This document shows positions 1 through 7,216 of a stretch of DNA of 12,153 bases, piece after piece. Below the pieces are notes generated by a model. It had not been told where the DNA came from and did not search any database. It worked only from the letters and a program-made list of their open reading frames with translations. This stretch comes from Prevotella sp. (GTDB lineage: Bacteria > Bacteroidota > Bacteroidia > Bacteroidales > Bacteroidaceae): positions 1 through 12,153 of the forward strand of contig JAHHQW010000059.1 of NCBI GenBank assembly GCA_020026195.1. Direction: 5' to 3'. The first letter of the stretch is position 1. Each line of letters begins with the position of its first letter. The position numbers were made by a program, and so were the translations under genes.

Positions 1-55
1 TTTTTAGAATCGCTAAGCTATATGGCTATCCCCATTGATTATCTACTGAGCCAAA
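1..55 (+). repeat. Left copy of a 55-bp perfect inverted terminal repeat
   Basis: Bases 1-55 are the exact reverse complement of 12099-12153, and the match ends at base 56 (A here, T in the other copy read inward). Both copies are coding-like and carry the same C-terminal peptide, so the repeat lies inside or at the end of a multi-copy gene. The length equals a common assembler k-mer size, so this is probably the inner 55 bases of a longer repeat outside the window. What is seen is the identity; the assembly explanation is inference. Confidence 0.95.
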
Positions 56-117
56 AAAAGATTCTGCCGCAGATATTTACCAAAACTAAACAAGCCGCAA
101 TTAGTATCTCTACATAA
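1..117 (+). CDS. C-terminal end of an unidentified protein, left copy (5' partial)
   Basis: Frame 1 is open from the window edge to a TAA at 115-117. The first 18 residues (ending AIPIDYLLSQ) lie in the inverted repeat and are identical to those of the fragment at the other end. The next 20 residues, beginning KKILPQIF, are unique to this side. I do not recognise the family. Two readings fit. This may be the complete C-terminus of a gene whose other copy is cut short, or a mobile-element gene running off the element's end into flanking DNA. An open stretch of 60 bases past the repeat is weak evidence by itself. Confidence 0.35.
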   Translation, partial: FLESLSYMAIPIDYLLSQKKILPQIFTKTKQAAISIST

Positions 118-201
118 TTGATAAACAATTATAAACGCTTAATAATCAGTAAGGACACCAACATTCCTACAGTTTTGTTACGATTTTACATCGTTTTTCA
201 A

Positions 202-209
202 TATCTTTG
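202..209 (+). promoter_or_regulatory. Probable Bacteroidota promoter for rbfA (-7 box)
   Basis: TATCTTTG matches the Bacteroidota primary sigma -7 consensus TAnnTTTG. A T-rich TTTTG at 173-177 could serve as the -33 element, although its spacing is a few bases longer than the usual 19-21. Transcription would begin near 215, about 15 nt before the rbfA ATG, which also argues against any start codon upstream of 231. Confidence 0.6.
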
Positions 210-230
210 CACACAAAAATAGTAAAGATT

Positions 231-566
231 ATGCAGGAAACAAGACAAAATAAAGTAGCACGACTGCTGCAAAAAGAACTCAGTTTGATATTCCAGTCAC
301 AGACACGCATGATGCACGGCGTGATGATTTCGGTTACACGCGTAAAAATAAGTCCAGACCTCGGAATATGTACTGCCTACCTAAGCGTATTTCCTTCTGA
401 GAAAGGCGAAGAGCTGCTTAACAACATCAACAACAACGAGAAACAGATTCGTTATGAGCTGGGTACAAGAGTACGCCATCAGCTGAGAATTATTCCAGAA
501 CTGCGTTTCTTCATAGACGATTCGCTCGATTATCTGGAACGTATCGACGATCTGCTTAAAAAGTAA
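231..566 (+). CDS. rbfA: 30S ribosome-binding factor A
   Basis: This is a 111-aa RbfA, a small KH-fold protein that binds the immature 30S subunit near the 5' end of 16S rRNA and helps late maturation and cold adaptation in the cytoplasm. The whole protein fits the family: an N-terminal helix (RQNKVARLLQKEL), the central SVTRVKISPDL strand-turn, the FPSEKG turn, and a C-terminal RVRHQLRIIPELRFFIDDS stretch ending in LLKK. The ATG at 231 is chosen because the in-frame extension to 207 would run into the -7 box and adds residues foreign to the family. The permease gene starts 12 nt downstream, so the two are probably co-transcribed. Confidence 0.95.
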   Translation: MQETRQNKVARLLQKELSLIFQSQTRMMHGVMISVTRVKISPDLGICTAYLSVFPSEKGEELLNNINNNEKQIRYELGTRVRHQLRIIPELRFFIDDSLDYLERIDDLLKK

Positions 567-578
567 TTCTTGCTGAAA

Positions 579-1814
579 ATGAATTTTCCTCTATACGTTG
601 CTAAGAGGTATCTGTTCTCTAAGAAGAGCACTAACGTAATCAACGTTATAAGCGGTATTTCGATTGCCGGAGTGGCAGTGGCTACAATGGCAATGGTCAT
701 AACGCTAAGCGTATTCAACGGATTTCACGACCTTGTGGAATCGCTCTTCACTTCTTTCGACCCCGACATTAAGGTTGTCCCCGTAAAAGGGAAGATGATG
801 CCCGAAGACGACCCGCTTCTTATTAAGATGGCGGAAACCGAAGGCGTGGGCGTGGTGTCGAAAAGTTTTGAGGACAATGCGCTGGCAATGTACGGTGACC
901 GTCAGGAGATGGTGAACATCAAGGGTGTGGACGATAACTTTGCACAGCTCGTAAACATCGAGGACATCTTATATGGCGACGGTAAATACCGACTGCATGA
1001 CGGCGACCGCCAGTATGCCGTACCGGGAATAAATCTTGCCGCAGACATAGGCATGGGTGCATACTGGAAGAACTACATTAAGATTTATGCTCCGCGACGC
1101 GAGGGACAGCTCGACATGGCTAATCCTGCGACAGGTTTCGTACAGGATTCACTGCTTTCATCGGGAGTGGTGTTTGCCGTAAAGCAGAGTCTTTACGACG
1201 ACAGCTACATCTTAACATCTCTGCCATTTGCCCGACGATTATTCGACGGACAGGGCATGATTACTTCAATGGAAATCAAAGTTAAGCCAGGCCATGATGC
1301 AGACAAGGTAAAAGAAGCCATGAAGCGGATTGCCGGTGACAAGTATGATGTGCTTGACCGTTATGAGCAGCAGGCAGATACATTCAACATAATGGAGATT
1401 GAGAAGTTTATAGCCTACATTTTCCTTACGTTCATCTTAGTGGTTGCCTGCTTCAATATCATCGGCTCTCTGTCGATGCTGATAATAGACAAGAAAAAAG
1501 ATGTTGCCACGCTGCGCAGTCTGGGAGCATCTGAGAAACTGATAATAAAGATATTCCTGTTTGAAGGCCGCATGATAACTGTCATGGGTGCCATAATCGG
1601 AATTATACTCGGACTGATACTGTGTCTGCTACAGCAGCACTACGGCTTAGTGGCTTTAGGCAACGGAAGCGGAAGTTTCGTGGTAGACGCATATCCGGTG
1701 AGCGTGCGCGTAACCGACATCATTGCGATATTCGTCACTGTGCTCGCAGTAGGATTCCTTTCGGCACGTTATCCCGTGAGATATTTTGCCAAAAAGATAC
1801 TTCAGCAGCTGTAA
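579..1814 (+). CDS. LolC/LolE-type ABC transporter permease (FtsX/MacB fold)
   Basis: This 411-aa inner-membrane protein has the layout of lipoprotein-releasing permeases. There is an N-terminal transmembrane helix (about residues 22-46), a periplasmic MacB-like core domain (about 50-272), and three C-terminal helices (about 277-303, 332-352 and 380-398) forming an FtsX-like domain. The KKKDVATLRSLGAS segment after the second helix is the usual coupling region for the ATPase. LolC/E proteins extract lipoproteins from the inner membrane and pass them to a carrier, and Bacteroidota often have a single LolC/E-like permease. No ATPase gene lies nearby, so a LolD-like partner must be encoded elsewhere. 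The ATG at 579 is preferred over a TTG at 570, since MNFPLYVAKRYL is the expected family N-terminus. The exact substrate is inference. Confidence 0.85.
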   Translation: MNFPLYVAKRYLFSKKSTNVINVISGISIAGVAVATMAMVITLSVFNGFHDLVESLFTSFDPDIKVVPVKGKMMPEDDPLLIKMAETEGVGVVSKSFEDNALAMYGDRQEMVNIKGVDDNFAQLVNIEDILYGDGKYRLHDGDRQYAVPGINLAADIGMGAYWKNYIKIYAPRREGQLDMANPATGFVQDSLLSSGVVFAVKQSLYDDSYILTSLPFARRLFDGQGMITSMEIKVKPGHDADKVKEAMKRIAGDKYDVLDRYEQQADTFNIMEIEKFIAYIFLTFILVVACFNIIGSLSMLIIDKKKDVATLRSLGASEKLIIKIFLFEGRMITVMGAIIGIILGLILCLLQQHYGLVALGNGSGSFVVDAYPVSVRVTDIIAIFVTVLAVGFLSARYPVRYFAKKILQQL

Positions 1815-1872
1815 AAACAGATAATATCTGCTATTATTGATTAACCATACGCCGTAACACAAAGAATTTTGT

Positions 1873-1880
1873 TACATTTG
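1873..1880 (+). promoter_or_regulatory. Probable Bacteroidota promoter for the GH3-family gene (-7 box)
   Basis: TACATTTG is an exact match to TAnnTTTG and lies 24 nt before the ATG at 1905. I see no clear TTTG-type -33 element at the proper distance. The 90-bp gap also holds a short palindrome at 1818-1830 (arms CAGATA/TATCTG) without a T-tract, so no convincing terminator follows the permease gene. Confidence 0.5.
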
Positions 1881-1904
1881 CGTTATTAATATATACGTAT
1901 AACA

Positions 1905-3422
1905 ATGAGTCTTACAAATATTATAGGTAAGGTTTTTCTGCCAAGGCAGAAAGAAATAGAAAGAAACGCATTACGTGCCGAAGAGATGCAGATGAGAGTT
2001 CTCGAAGGTCTTGTTAAATGCGCCAAAGATACCGAATACGGAAGAAATCACCTGTTCGGAACTACAAAGAACTACGAAGACTTTGCAACTAACGTTCCAG
2101 TAAATACTTATGAGGAACTGAAACTTGACATAGACCGCATGAGACAGGGCGAAAGCGACATCTTATGGCCGGGCGTGGTAAAATGGTATGCTAAGTCGTC
2201 GGGTACTACCAACGATAAGAGTAAGTTCATTCCCGTAAGCAACAGCGGTATCAAGCAGGCTCACTTTGCCGGAGGACGCGATGCCGTGGCTCTTTACCTG
2301 AGAAACAACCCGAAGAGCCGTATGTTCGACGGACGAAGCCTCATCCTTGGAGGCAGTCACTCGCCTAACTATAATCTGGCAAGCAGTCTGGTAGGCGACC
2401 TAAGTGCCATATTAATTGAAAACATCAATCCTCTTGCCAATCTGGTGCGTGTGCCTTCTAAACAGACAGCACTGCTGTCGGACTTTGAAGTAAAGCGCGA
2501 CCGCATTGCGCGAGAGACAATGAACAAGAATGTAACTAACATAAGCGGCGTTCCATCCTGGATGCTGTCGGTACTCGACCGTGTGATGGAGCTGACCGGG
2601 AAGACACATCTTGAAGAAGTATGGCCTAACCTTGAAGTATTCTTCCACGGAGGCGTGGCTTTCACTCCATACCGCAAACAATATGAGAAACTCATAACAT
2701 CGCCCAACATGCATTACATGGAGACATATAACGCCAGCGAGGGTTTCTTCGGACTACAGGACGATCCTTCTGATCCGTCGATGATGCTGATGACCGACTA
2801 TGGTATATTCTACGAGTTCATACCTATGGACGAATTCGGCATGGACAATCCTACCGTCGTTCCTCTGTCTGGTGTTGAAAAGGATAAGAACTACGCCATG
2901 ATAATATCTACATCGTGCGGACTGTGGCGCTACATAATCGGCGACACCGTGAAGTTTACATCTGTTAATCCTTATAAGTTCGTAATCACCGGACGTACAA
3001 AGCACTTCATTAATGCCTTCGGCGAAGAACTTATAGTGGACAATGCAGAAAAGGGACTCGAATATGCATGTAACGAGACTGGAGCAAGCGTAAGCGAATA
3101 CACAGCTGCCCCGGTATTCATGGACGATAACGCAAAATGCCGCCACCAGTGGCTCATAGAATTCAGCAAAGAGCCAGACAGCATTGAACACTTTGCTGAA
3201 CTTCTGGACACAAAACTTCAGGAGATTAACAGCGACTATGAGGCTAAACGCTACAAGAACATAACACTACAGCCTCTTGAAATAGTTAAGGCAGAACCCG
3301 GACTGTTCAACAAATGGCTTAAGATGAAGGGCAAGCTGGGCGGCCAGCACAAAGTACCACGTCTGAGCAACGACAGAAAGAACATGGACGAATTATTGCT
3401 GATGAATGGAAACAAGAAATAA
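1905..3422 (+). CDS. GH3-family acyl-adenylating enzyme (auxin-responsive promoter family)
   Basis: This 505-aa protein belongs to the GH3 branch of adenylate-forming enzymes, which in plants activate a carboxylic acid with ATP and join it to an amino acid. The ATP-binding motif is intact at residues 98-108 (SSGTTNDKSKF). The second motif is YNASEG at 275-280, followed by Y343 and GDT at 346-348, and GRTK at 363-366 at the hinge to the C-terminal domain. Length is normal for the bacterial family and all nucleotide-binding motifs look complete, so it should be active. There is no signal peptide, so it acts in the cytoplasm. The natural acid and acceptor of bacterial homologues are not known to me. 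The end of the gene overlaps the next gene by 17 nt, which suggests translational coupling. Confidence 0.88.
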   Translation: MSLTNIIGKVFLPRQKEIERNALRAEEMQMRVLEGLVKCAKDTEYGRNHLFGTTKNYEDFATNVPVNTYEELKLDIDRMRQGESDILWPGVVKWYAKSSGTTNDKSKFIPVSNSGIKQAHFAGGRDAVALYLRNNPKSRMFDGRSLILGGSHSPNYNLASSLVGDLSAILIENINPLANLVRVPSKQTALLSDFEVKRDRIARETMNKNVTNISGVPSWMLSVLDRVMELTGKTHLEEVWPNLEVFFHGGVAFTPYRKQYEKLITSPNMHYMETYNASEGFFGLQDDPSDPSMMLMTDYGIFYEFIPMDEFGMDNPTVVPLSGVEKDKNYAMIISTSCGLWRYIIGDTVKFTSVNPYKFVITGRTKHFINAFGEELIVDNAEKGLEYACNETGASVSEYTAAPVFMDDNAKCRHQWLIEFSKEPDSIEHFAELLDTKLQEINSDYEAKRYKNITLQPLEIVKAEPGLFNKWLKMKGKLGGQHKVPRLSNDRKNMDELLLMNGNKK

Positions 3423-5376
3423 GAAACATAATAAATTCTACGACTCATACGCCACTGCTGCGTATGCCGCACTGTTAATAACAGTTCTGCTTGCATCGTG
3501 TGCCAAGATGGGACGTCCGGACGGCGGATGGTACGACGAGGACCCTCCACGCGTATTGGCCTGCACACCTGCCGACAGAGCAGTGAACGTAAATGAGAAG
3601 AAGATTAATATCTTCTTTGATGAATTCATAAAACTGGAGAATGCTTCTGAAAAAGTGGTCGTATCGCCTCCACAAAAAGAGATGCCAGAAATAAAGGATG
3701 CCGGTAAGAAAATATCAATCACGCTTCTCGACTCTCTGAAGGCTAACACGACATATACCGTGGACTTCTCTGATGCCATCGTCGATAACAACGAGGGCAA
3801 TCCTATGGGAAACTATACTTATAGTTTTTCTACAGGTGCAGAAATTGATACTTTAGAGATTTCAGGTCACGTGGTAAACGCCGAGAATCTGGAACCTGTA
3901 CAGGGCATTCATGTAGGTCTGTACAATGATCTGGCGGATTCTGCATTCACCACAAAACCCATGGTAAGAGTTTCTCGCACAGACAGCAAAGGTCACTTCG
4001 TAATTAAGGGCGTTGCTCCTGGTAAATATAGAATATATGCTCTGCGTGATGCCGACGATAACTATATGTTCAGTCAGAAAGCTGAGGAGATAGCTTTTAA
4101 CAATGAGATATACACTCCTTCGTGCTTCGGCGACACTCGTCAGGATACCCTCTGGAAAGATACTCTGCACATATCATCAATAAAACACACCGGATATACG
4201 CACTTCGTTCCAGACGACATCGTGCTTAGGGCTTTCACAGAGAAACAGACTGACAGATACTTCTTAAAGGCTGAACGAAAGACTGAAAATAATTTTAAGA
4301 TTATGTTCAGCTATGGCGACAGTATTCTGCCTGTAATAAAAGGTCTTAACTTTGACGAAAAGAAACTTTACCCTGAATATAAGGACAGAAAAGATTCTAT
4401 AACCTACTGGCTTGCAGATTCATCGCTCATAAAGCAGGACACTCTGAGATTGGAAGCTACATACAATGTCACTGACACAACGGGCGTTTTACAGAGTACT
4501 ACGGATACTCTCGAACTGGTAGCTCCGACTCCTTATGAGAAACGCTTGGAAAAGGTTCAGGAAGAACTTGAAAGATGGGAAAAGGCACAGAAGAAGGCTA
4601 AGAAACGCGGTGATAAATATCTTACTGTAAAGCCTGCCGATTCGCTTAAGATTTTATACAACATTCCTATGGAGATTGCTCCCGACATGCATCTGTCCAT
4701 GTACATTCCGACACCTGTGGCAGAATTAGATACATCGAAGATAAAGCTGTATGCAAAACATGACTCTCTGTGGTATGATGCCAAATATAACATAGAAAAG
4801 GCAGACACCATACTGCGTACTTATTTTATTACGGCCGACTGGCACGAGGATACTGAGTACAGTTTCGAAACAGACTCATGTGCCGTAAGAGACATCTACG
4901 GCATAGTTTCTACGACTTATAAACAGGGATTCAAGGTAAAGCCTAACAAGGCTTTCGGATCACTTACGATGAAACTAACTACAATGAGAGACTCTTCATT
5001 CGTAATACAGCTGCTCGATGCACAGGGTAAGATGATAAAAGAAGCCATAGCCACTGACGGCAAGGCTGTATTCAAATACATCCCTACCGGCAAATACTAC
5101 CTGCGCGGATATATTGACAGAAATAACAACAAGGAATGGGACACGGGATGCTATAATGAAAATCTACAGCCCGAAACACTGTTCTATTATCCTGAAAAGA
5201 TAGAATGTAAGGAAAAATGGGACATAACTCTCGACTGGAATCCTAATGATATTCCGGCTGACAGACAAAAGCCTTCGGATATCGTTAAGAACAAGCCTAA
5301 GAAAGAAAAGGAGATACAGAACCGTAACAAGAAAAGAGCGGAGAAACTCGGTATCGAATACATTAAGAGGTATTAA
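3406..5376 (+). CDS. Large surface lipoprotein with SbsA-type Ig-like domain
   Basis: This 656-aa protein has a signal peptide ending in a lipobox (LASC, lipidated Cys32), so it is a lipoprotein, probably on the outer membrane. Residues about 46-140 form an SbsA-type Ig-like (BIG_5) domain, containing ACTPADRAVNV, and end in a typical YTYSFSTG strand. About 148-215 resembles a carboxypeptidase-regulatory-like beta domain (ISGHVVNAE...GVAPGKYRIYALRD). A charged coiled-coil-like segment follows at about 377-405. A second prealbumin-like domain near the C-terminus carries an acidic loop, DRNNNKEWDTG at 571-581, that could bind calcium. The tail is rich in Lys and Arg. The start at 3406, inside the GH3 gene, is supported because only this start gives the complete signal peptide. 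Role unknown; a structural or anchoring job at the cell surface is inference. Confidence 0.82.
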   Translation: METRNKKHNKFYDSYATAAYAALLITVLLASCAKMGRPDGGWYDEDPPRVLACTPADRAVNVNEKKINIFFDEFIKLENASEKVVVSPPQKEMPEIKDAGKKISITLLDSLKANTTYTVDFSDAIVDNNEGNPMGNYTYSFSTGAEIDTLEISGHVVNAENLEPVQGIHVGLYNDLADSAFTTKPMVRVSRTDSKGHFVIKGVAPGKYRIYALRDADDNYMFSQKAEEIAFNNEIYTPSCFGDTRQDTLWKDTLHISSIKHTGYTHFVPDDIVLRAFTEKQTDRYFLKAERKTENNFKIMFSYGDSILPVIKGLNFDEKKLYPEYKDRKDSITYWLADSSLIKQDTLRLEATYNVTDTTGVLQSTTDTLELVAPTPYEKRLEKVQEELERWEKAQKKAKKRGDKYLTVKPADSLKILYNIPMEIAPDMHLSMYIPTPVAELDTSKIKLYAKHDSLWYDAKYNIEKADTILRTYFITADWHEDTEYSFETDSCAVRDIYGIVSTTYKQGFKVKPNKAFGSLTMKLTTMRDSSFVIQLLDAQGKMIKEAIATDGKAVFKYIPTGKYYLRGYIDRNNNKEWDTGCYNENLQPETLFYYPEKIECKEKWDITLDWNPNDIPADRQKPSDIVKNKPKKEKEIQNRNKKRAEKLGIEYIKRY

Positions 5377-5393
5377 GATAATAAAATACAGAT

Positions 5394-6206
5394 ATGAGGA
5401 AAATAATATTTATACTTGCATGCCTTATAACATTTGCACTAAATACCAGTGCACAAAAATGTTCGTTTAAGAATACAGCATTCAAATCAGGCGAACGCCT
5501 GTCGTATACATTATACTATAATTGGAACTTCGTATGGGTGAAGACCGGCTGGGCTACCATGTCTACCGTGAAAAGCAGATATAAGGGCAAGGAGGCTTAC
5601 CGCGCAAGTCTGACGACAAAGGGTAACGGCAAACTCGACAAGTTCTTCGTACTCAGAGATACCCTTATGTCGTATACTACACTTGACATGCAGCCTCTGT
5701 ATTTCAGAAAAGGTGCAGAAGAGGGTAAAAGATACACCGTTGACGAAGTGTGGTATTCGTACAGCGGTGACAAATGTATCGTAAAACATCATCGCCAGAA
5801 CAATCGAGGCAAGAACGTATGGAAAGACTGTACTTACGACGAATGTGTATACGACATGATGAACATCTTCCTCAAAGCTCGCAGTCTTGATGCTTCAAAC
5901 TGGAAGAAAGGACACTCGCTGGCCCTGCCCATGGCAGATGGAAACGGCGTTGAAATGGCAAGACTCAGATACAACGGAAAAGAGAACATTAAAGCAGAAA
6001 ACGATAAAGTATACCGCTGTCTGTCGCTGTCATATCTTGAAAAAGATGACGGCGAAGAGAAAGAAGTGGTGAGATTCTTCATAACAGACGACCTAAATCA
6101 TATTCCAATACTTCTTGACATGAACCTGCGCGTTGGTAGCGCAAAGGCTTATCTGAACAAGATGACCGGAATAAAAAATCCTATAAAATCACAAATAAAA
6201 AAGTAA
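5394..6206 (+). CDS. Exported DUF3108 family protein
   Basis: This 270-aa protein has a cleavable signal peptide (residues 1-20, ending NTSA before QKC). The rest matches the DUF3108 pattern: FKSGERLSYTLYYNW near the start, a KLDKFFVLRDT segment, a DECVYDMMNIFLKAR segment, and a late VRFFITDDLNHIPILLDM followed by VGSAKAYL. A Cys at position 10 sits mid-way in the hydrophobic core and is too early for a lipobox, so a soluble periplasmic or membrane-facing protein is more likely than a lipoprotein. The family has no firmly established biochemical role that I know of. It lies 17 nt after the lipoprotein gene and 4 nt before the glycosyltransferase gene, so it is very probably in their operon. 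Confidence 0.8.
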   Translation: MRKIIFILACLITFALNTSAQKCSFKNTAFKSGERLSYTLYYNWNFVWVKTGWATMSTVKSRYKGKEAYRASLTTKGNGKLDKFFVLRDTLMSYTTLDMQPLYFRKGAEEGKRYTVDEVWYSYSGDKCIVKHHRQNNRGKNVWKDCTYDECVYDMMNIFLKARSLDASNWKKGHSLALPMADGNGVEMARLRYNGKENIKAENDKVYRCLSLSYLEKDDGEEKEVVRFFITDDLNHIPILLDMNLRVGSAKAYLNKMTGIKNPIKSQIKK

Positions 6207-6210
6207 GAGC

Positions 6211-7155
6211 ATGCTTATACACATAGTAGTACCCTGCTATAACGAAGAAGAAGTTCTGCCGTGGAGCGTCGGGAAACTTACCGACCTTACGGAAAGAATA
6301 AAAAAAGAGACTGACGCCGATGCACGTATAGTATTCGTAGACGACGGCAGCAAAGACAAAACCTGGAAACTGATAGAGAAATACTCTGAAGAATATAATA
6401 ATGTTGCCGGCATCAAACTTGCACATAACGCCGGTCATCAGAATGCAGTATGGGCCGGTATAGAGCAGTCGCTCGGTAAGTGCGACGCCACCGTGTCTAT
6501 AGACGCCGACCTTCAGGATGACGAGAATACCATCATTGATATGACAAAACAGCTCATCGACGGCTGCGACATAATATATGGTGTACGCAAAGAACGTAAG
6601 ACTGATACTTTCTTCAAACGATTTACAGCCCAGTCATTCTACAAACTTATGCAGATGGCGGACAAGGAGATTCTTTACAATCACGCAGACTTCCGCATGA
6701 TGAGCAATCGAGCAGGCGAAGCTCTTATTTCATTCCCTGAACGTAATCTGTTTCTGAGAGGTATAGTAAGAAAGTTAGGATTCAGAGAAGGATATGTTTA
6801 TTATAACCGTACGGCTCGTACCGCAGGCGAATCGAAATATCCTCTGAAAAAGATGATTCAGTTCTCTATCGAAGGCATAACGTCTTTTTCGGTAGCTCCT
6901 CTGAAAATGATTACGCTGACAGGTTTCTTATTCATCTTCATATCATTCTTAATGATTATCTACGGACTGATACAGTGGATTAATGGAAATACAATTCCTG
7001 GATGGGCATCGTTGTTAGTATCATTATGGTTCATCGGAGGTATATCAATTACAGGCATCGGAATAATTGGTCTGTACGTCGGTAAAATATACACCGAAGT
7101 GAAACGTCGCCCGAGATATTTCGTAGACACAATGACAAATATGCCAAAAAACTGA
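6211..7155 (+). CDS. Membrane-bound family 2 glycosyltransferase, GtrB/ArnC/DPM1-like
   Basis: This 314-aa enzyme has an N-terminal GT-A domain and two C-terminal transmembrane helices (about 234-254 and 268-293), the layout of polyprenyl-phosphate glycosyltransferases such as GtrB, ArnC and dolichol-phosphate mannose synthase. The nucleotide-sugar and metal site is intact, with DDGSKD at 44-49 and the DAD motif at 98-100 followed by LQD. The R203-T-A-G-E-S-K-Y-P block and amphipathic helix before the membrane segments are typical of the subfamily. It likely transfers a sugar from a nucleotide donor to undecaprenyl phosphate on the cytoplasmic face; neither sugar nor acceptor can be read from the sequence. 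It is the last gene of the run beginning with the GH3 gene. No flippase or second transferase lies beside it, unlike in gtr phage operons. Confidence 0.88.
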   Translation: MLIHIVVPCYNEEEVLPWSVGKLTDLTERIKKETDADARIVFVDDGSKDKTWKLIEKYSEEYNNVAGIKLAHNAGHQNAVWAGIEQSLGKCDATVSIDADLQDDENTIIDMTKQLIDGCDIIYGVRKERKTDTFFKRFTAQSFYKLMQMADKEILYNHADFRMMSNRAGEALISFPERNLFLRGIVRKLGFREGYVYYNRTARTAGESKYPLKKMIQFSIEGITSFSVAPLKMITLTGFLFIFISFLMIIYGLIQWINGNTIPGWASLLVSLWFIGGISITGIGIIGLYVGKIYTEVKRRPRYFVDTMTNMPKN

Positions 7156-7161
7156 TAACAT

Positions 7162-7193
7162 TTTCAGTTTATCGGTATAAATTAGTAATTTTG
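7162..7193 (+). promoter_or_regulatory. Probable Bacteroidota promoter for metG
   Basis: A -7 box TAATTTTG at 7186-7193 matches TAnnTTTG exactly and is preceded, with a 20-nt spacer, by TTTC at 7162-7165 as a near-consensus -33 element. It starts just after the stop codon of the glycosyltransferase gene and lies 23 nt before the metG ATG. This is the best-formed promoter in the window and implies that metG is transcribed separately. Confidence 0.65.
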
Positions 7194-7216
7194 CATATAG
7201 AAACAATTGACATATA

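Noticed and set aside
114..132. AT-rich palindrome ATAATTG/CAATTAT upstream of rbfA
   Set aside because: Arms of 7 bp with a single G-C pair in AT-rich intergenic DNA are expected by chance. No T-tract and no promoter overlap support a terminator or operator.
5394..5465. DUF3108 protein as a lipoprotein because of Cys10 (ILAC)
   Set aside because: The cysteine comes only 10 residues in, with the hydrophobic core continuing beyond it, and a standard cleavage site (NTSA before Q) follows. A type I signal peptide fits better.
7149..7170. Small inverted repeat AAACTGA/TCAGTTT after the glycosyltransferase gene
   Set aside because: The stem is 7 bp with only two G-C pairs, has no T-tract after it, and overlaps the -33 region of the metG promoter, so it is not a convincing terminator.
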